Shown here: positions 3,909 to 5,857 of the stretch, piece after piece
Position numbering within the stretch: the stretch's first letter is position 1
How the letters are laid out: the number at the start of each line of letters is the position of its first letter
Source of the DNA: Methylocapsa sp.
GTDB taxonomy: Bacteria > Pseudomonadota > Alphaproteobacteria > Rhizobiales > Beijerinckiaceae
Direction of reading: 5' to 3'
DNA length: 5,857 nt
NCBI GenBank assembly: GCA_003162995.1
Contig: PLUZ01000415.1
Coordinates: 4,978 to 10,834, forward strand
Translations under genes and position numbers: made by a program
Notes under the pieces: model-generated
What the model was told of the DNA's origin: nothing
What the model saw: the letters and a program-made list of their open reading frames with translations, nothing else
The model's database searches: none

Positions 3909-5774
3909 TTAGAGCGGCTTGCGTTGCGGCCCCGCCGTAACGATCTCCTTGACCCGCAGCCGGAAATCAAGCGCGTTCAAAATCCCCGCATGAGCGACAA
4001 GATTGCCCCGCACCGATGCGCTTAACGCCTCGAAAAGCGCGTCGGCCCGCGCAAACCAGCGGGCGTCGCCGGTTAATCCGGCAAGACGCACGAGCGCCGA
4101 CAAATACACGGGATGCGCATTCGGGATCGCATCATCCGCCGTCGGGGCGAGCCGCAAAATCACATCGCCCGCGTCCTTCGCCGTCATGTTGAGGAGCCCG
4201 CTCTGCGGATCGCGATGGTAGACCTCCAGCGCCTCCGCAAAGCCAATCGCATCGGCGAGATAGTCGCGGGACGCAGGCGGCCCGAAGTTGCTCGCTTCAT
4301 GAAGAGCGAGCGCGGCCCGCATCATAGCGGCATGGTCGAGTGCGAGACCTGGTTTCACAAGCACGCCCGCGCGCCAGCCATGAGCGAGGCGCCGGTTTCC
4401 TTGCGCATCCGTGAATTGCATCTCCGTAACAATGAAATCATAGGCCCGCGCCGCGAGCCCGATCCATTCGGGCTCTTGGAAGATCGTCGCGGCATTAACG
4501 AGCGCGGCGATCATAAGCCCGTTCCAATCGGCAAGAATTTTGTCGTCGAGGCCGGGACGGATTCGCTTTTCCCGCGCCTCGAACAGTTTTTGCCGCAAGG
4601 GCGCGAGGCGCGCTTCGCCGTCTGGTACAATCTCCTTGGCCTCGAGCCTATTCAGGATGATGGCATGGCCTCCATGCGCCTCATCGTCCCAATTTCCAAA
4701 GCGCGTCGCATCGTAGAATTTGCCAAAAAACGCGGCGTCCTCCGGCCCGAGCAGGCCAGCGATTTCGGCATAAGTCCAGACGTAGAATTTGCCTTCGACT
4801 CCCTCGCTGTCGGCGTCCAAGCTCGCGCAAAACGCGCCCTCGGGAGTGGACATTTCGCGCTTTAGCCAGCCAACCGTCTCGCCTGCGCGCGTGCGAAAAA
4901 GCGCACCGCCATAGTCATGATGGCAGAGCGCCAAAACTTCGAGGATCTGCGCATTGTCATAGAGCATTTTCTCAAAATGCGGCACGAGCCATTGCACGTC
5001 CGTCGAATAGCGCGCATAGCCGCCGCCGAGATGATCGTAGATGCCGCCTTCCGACATTTGGGTCAGCGTCAATTTGACGAGATCGCGATAAGGCTCTCTC
5101 CCCAGCCTCGCGCCCGCCCGCCAGAGCAGTTCGAGAATGGGCGTATTCGGAAATTTCGGGGCGCCGTTAAGACCGCCGGCAACGGGGTCGATGATCGGGA
5201 CTATTTTCGGCGCGAGATCATCCAAGTGCGCGAGGCTAAGGCCGCCATCGCCGCCGCTCGGCGCCGGTTTTGAAAGTTCCCGGCCAATGATTTCGGTGTT
5301 TTTCTTGATCCGTCCGGGATCGCCGCGAAAGGTTTCCGCAACCGTCTTCAAAACGCTGACAAAGGAGGACCGGCCATATTTCGCTTCCTTGGGGAAATAG
5401 GTGCCGCCCCAAAACGGTTCGCCGGCAGGCGTCAAGAACATGGTGAGAGGCCAGCCGCCGCGTTCGCCAAGAGCGTGCAGCGCCGTCATATAAATATGAT
5501 CGATGTCCGGACGCTCCTCGCGATCGACCTTGATGTTCACGAAAAGCTCGTTCATCACGGCTGCGGTCGCTTCGTCCTCGAAACTCTCATGCGCCATCAC
5601 ATGGCACCAATGGCAGGCCGCATAGCCGATGGAGAGTAGGATCGGCTTATTCGCCGCCTGCGCTTCCCCGAGCGCCCTCTCACCCCACATGCGCCAATGC
5701 ACGGGATTGTGCGCATGTTGCAAGAGATAGGGGCTCGCGGCGTGGCAAAGCTCGTTTTGTTCCGTTGCCGACAT
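3909..5774 (-). CDS. DUF255/YyaL-type thioredoxin-domain protein (SPATA20-like), C-terminus lost to in-frame stop
   Basis: This is 621 residues of a large cytoplasmic protein of the thioredoxin-like DUF255 family (bacterial YyaL, eukaryotic SPATA20); its biochemical role is not settled. The N-terminal domain (about 1-165) starts with the family's NELCHAASPYLLQHAHNPVHW and carries the redox-type motif C54-H-W-C57 in YAACHWCHVMAHESFED, then KVDREERPDID, GGWPL and GGTYFP. The rest (about 190-610) is a helical (alpha/alpha)6-barrel-like domain resembling six-hairpin glycosidases, with GGGYARYSTD and WLVPHFEKMLYDNAQ. The ATG at 5774 fits the usual family start and has GGAG nearby; in-frame TTG at 5819 would add 15 atypical residues. 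The frame ends at TAA 3909-3911 just after the barrel, while the family's C-terminal segment continues in frame downstream. Both main domains are complete, so activity may survive. Confidence 0.9.
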   Translation of the reverse strand: MSATEQNELCHAASPYLLQHAHNPVHWRMWGERALGEAQAANKPILLSIGYAACHWCHVMAHESFEDEATAAVMNELFVNIKVDREERPDIDHIYMTALHALGERGGWPLTMFLTPAGEPFWGGTYFPKEAKYGRSSFVSVLKTVAETFRGDPGRIKKNTEIIGRELSKPAPSGGDGGLSLAHLDDLAPKIVPIIDPVAGGLNGAPKFPNTPILELLWRAGARLGREPYRDLVKLTLTQMSEGGIYDHLGGGYARYSTDVQWLVPHFEKMLYDNAQILEVLALCHHDYGGALFRTRAGETVGWLKREMSTPEGAFCASLDADSEGVEGKFYVWTYAEIAGLLGPEDAAFFGKFYDATRFGNWDDEAHGGHAIILNRLEAKEIVPDGEARLAPLRQKLFEAREKRIRPGLDDKILADWNGLMIAALVNAATIFQEPEWIGLAARAYDFIVTEMQFTDAQGNRRLAHGWRAGVLVKPGLALDHAAMMRAALALHEASNFGPPASRDYLADAIGFAEALEVYHRDPQSGLLNMTAKDAGDVILRLAPTADDAIPNAHPVYLSALVRLAGLTGDARWFARADALFEALSASVRGNLVAHAGILNALDFRLRVKEIVTAGPQRKPL

Positions 5775-5820
5775 GGGACTCCAAGCCTTGGTTCGAGGCA
5801 CGAGGGGAGCACGGGTCAAT

Positions 5821-5857
5821 GCAAATCTTGTGGCAAATCTTATGCGGCGGGCGCCGC
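5821..5857. repeat. Direct repeat and GC-rich inverted repeat upstream of the DUF255 gene
   Basis: GCAAATCTT occurs at 5821-5829 and again at 5833-5841, a 12-bp period. Next to it GCGGCG (5844-5849) and CGCCGC (5852-5857) are perfect inverted arms with a 2-base centre, cut by the window edge. They lie 47-83 bases upstream of the chosen ATG and could be control sites. No clear -35/-10 pair was found. Confidence 0.3.

Noticed and set aside
3511..3912. 133-codon plus-strand frame across the 77-residue gene and the DUF255 C-terminus
   Set aside because: It crosses two better-supported minus-strand regions and has no ribosome binding site or recognisable content.
4113..4865. 250-codon plus-strand frame inside the DUF255 gene
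   Set aside because: Antisense of a clear coding region, Arg-rich, without start signal or motif.
1..5857. CRISPR array, insertion sequence, attachment site, tRNA or rRNA
   Set aside because: No spaced direct repeats of CRISPR type, no transposase or integrase frame, no terminal repeats with target duplication, and no cloverleaf or rRNA-like sequence was seen.

Overview
The window looks like ordinary chromosome from a GC-rich alphaproteobacterium, probably of the order Rhizobiales/Hyphomicrobiales. A Beijerinckiaceae- or Bradyrhizobium-like host is a guess from GC content, codon use and gene types. The main support is the pair of a MarR-type regulator overlapping an OmpR-type response regulator (PetP/PetR type), placed divergently from a branched-chain aminotransferase gene. 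No transposase, integrase, CRISPR array, rRNA, tRNA or phage gene was found.

Layout. Positions 1-965 (minus strand) hold petP and the first 135 codons of petR, joined by a 4-base GTGA overlap. Positions 966-1204 are a divergent control region: an inverted repeat over two overlapping, opposed promoter-like sequences, then a leader carrying five imperfect copies of ACCTAAGC. Positions 1205-2092 (plus) encode ilvE. Positions 2093-2402 carry no convincing gene but are rich in palindromes and stem-loops, including a 27-bp near-palindrome. Positions 2403-2594 (plus) encode a 63-residue protein of unknown function. Positions 2595-2755 can form two competing hairpins. Positions 2756-3322 (plus) encode a 188-residue multi-pass membrane protein of unknown function. 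A hairpin at 3330-3356 separates it from a convergent 77-residue membrane protein gene at 3363-3596 (minus), which has its own AT-rich upstream region. Positions 3711-5774 (minus) hold a DUF255/YyaL-type thioredoxin-domain gene whose last 65 codons are cut off by an in-frame TAA at 3909-3911.

How the genes relate. The clearest functional unit is the petP-petR operon facing ilvE across a shared control region, where one MarR dimer could act on both directions. The remaining genes are single units with their own ribosome binding sites and show no shared pathway. I see no complete new multi-gene system. The points most worth following are the nonsense codon in the DUF255 gene, the divergent operator, the repeat-bearing ilvE leader, the palindrome-rich gap after ilvE, and three small unassigned proteins.
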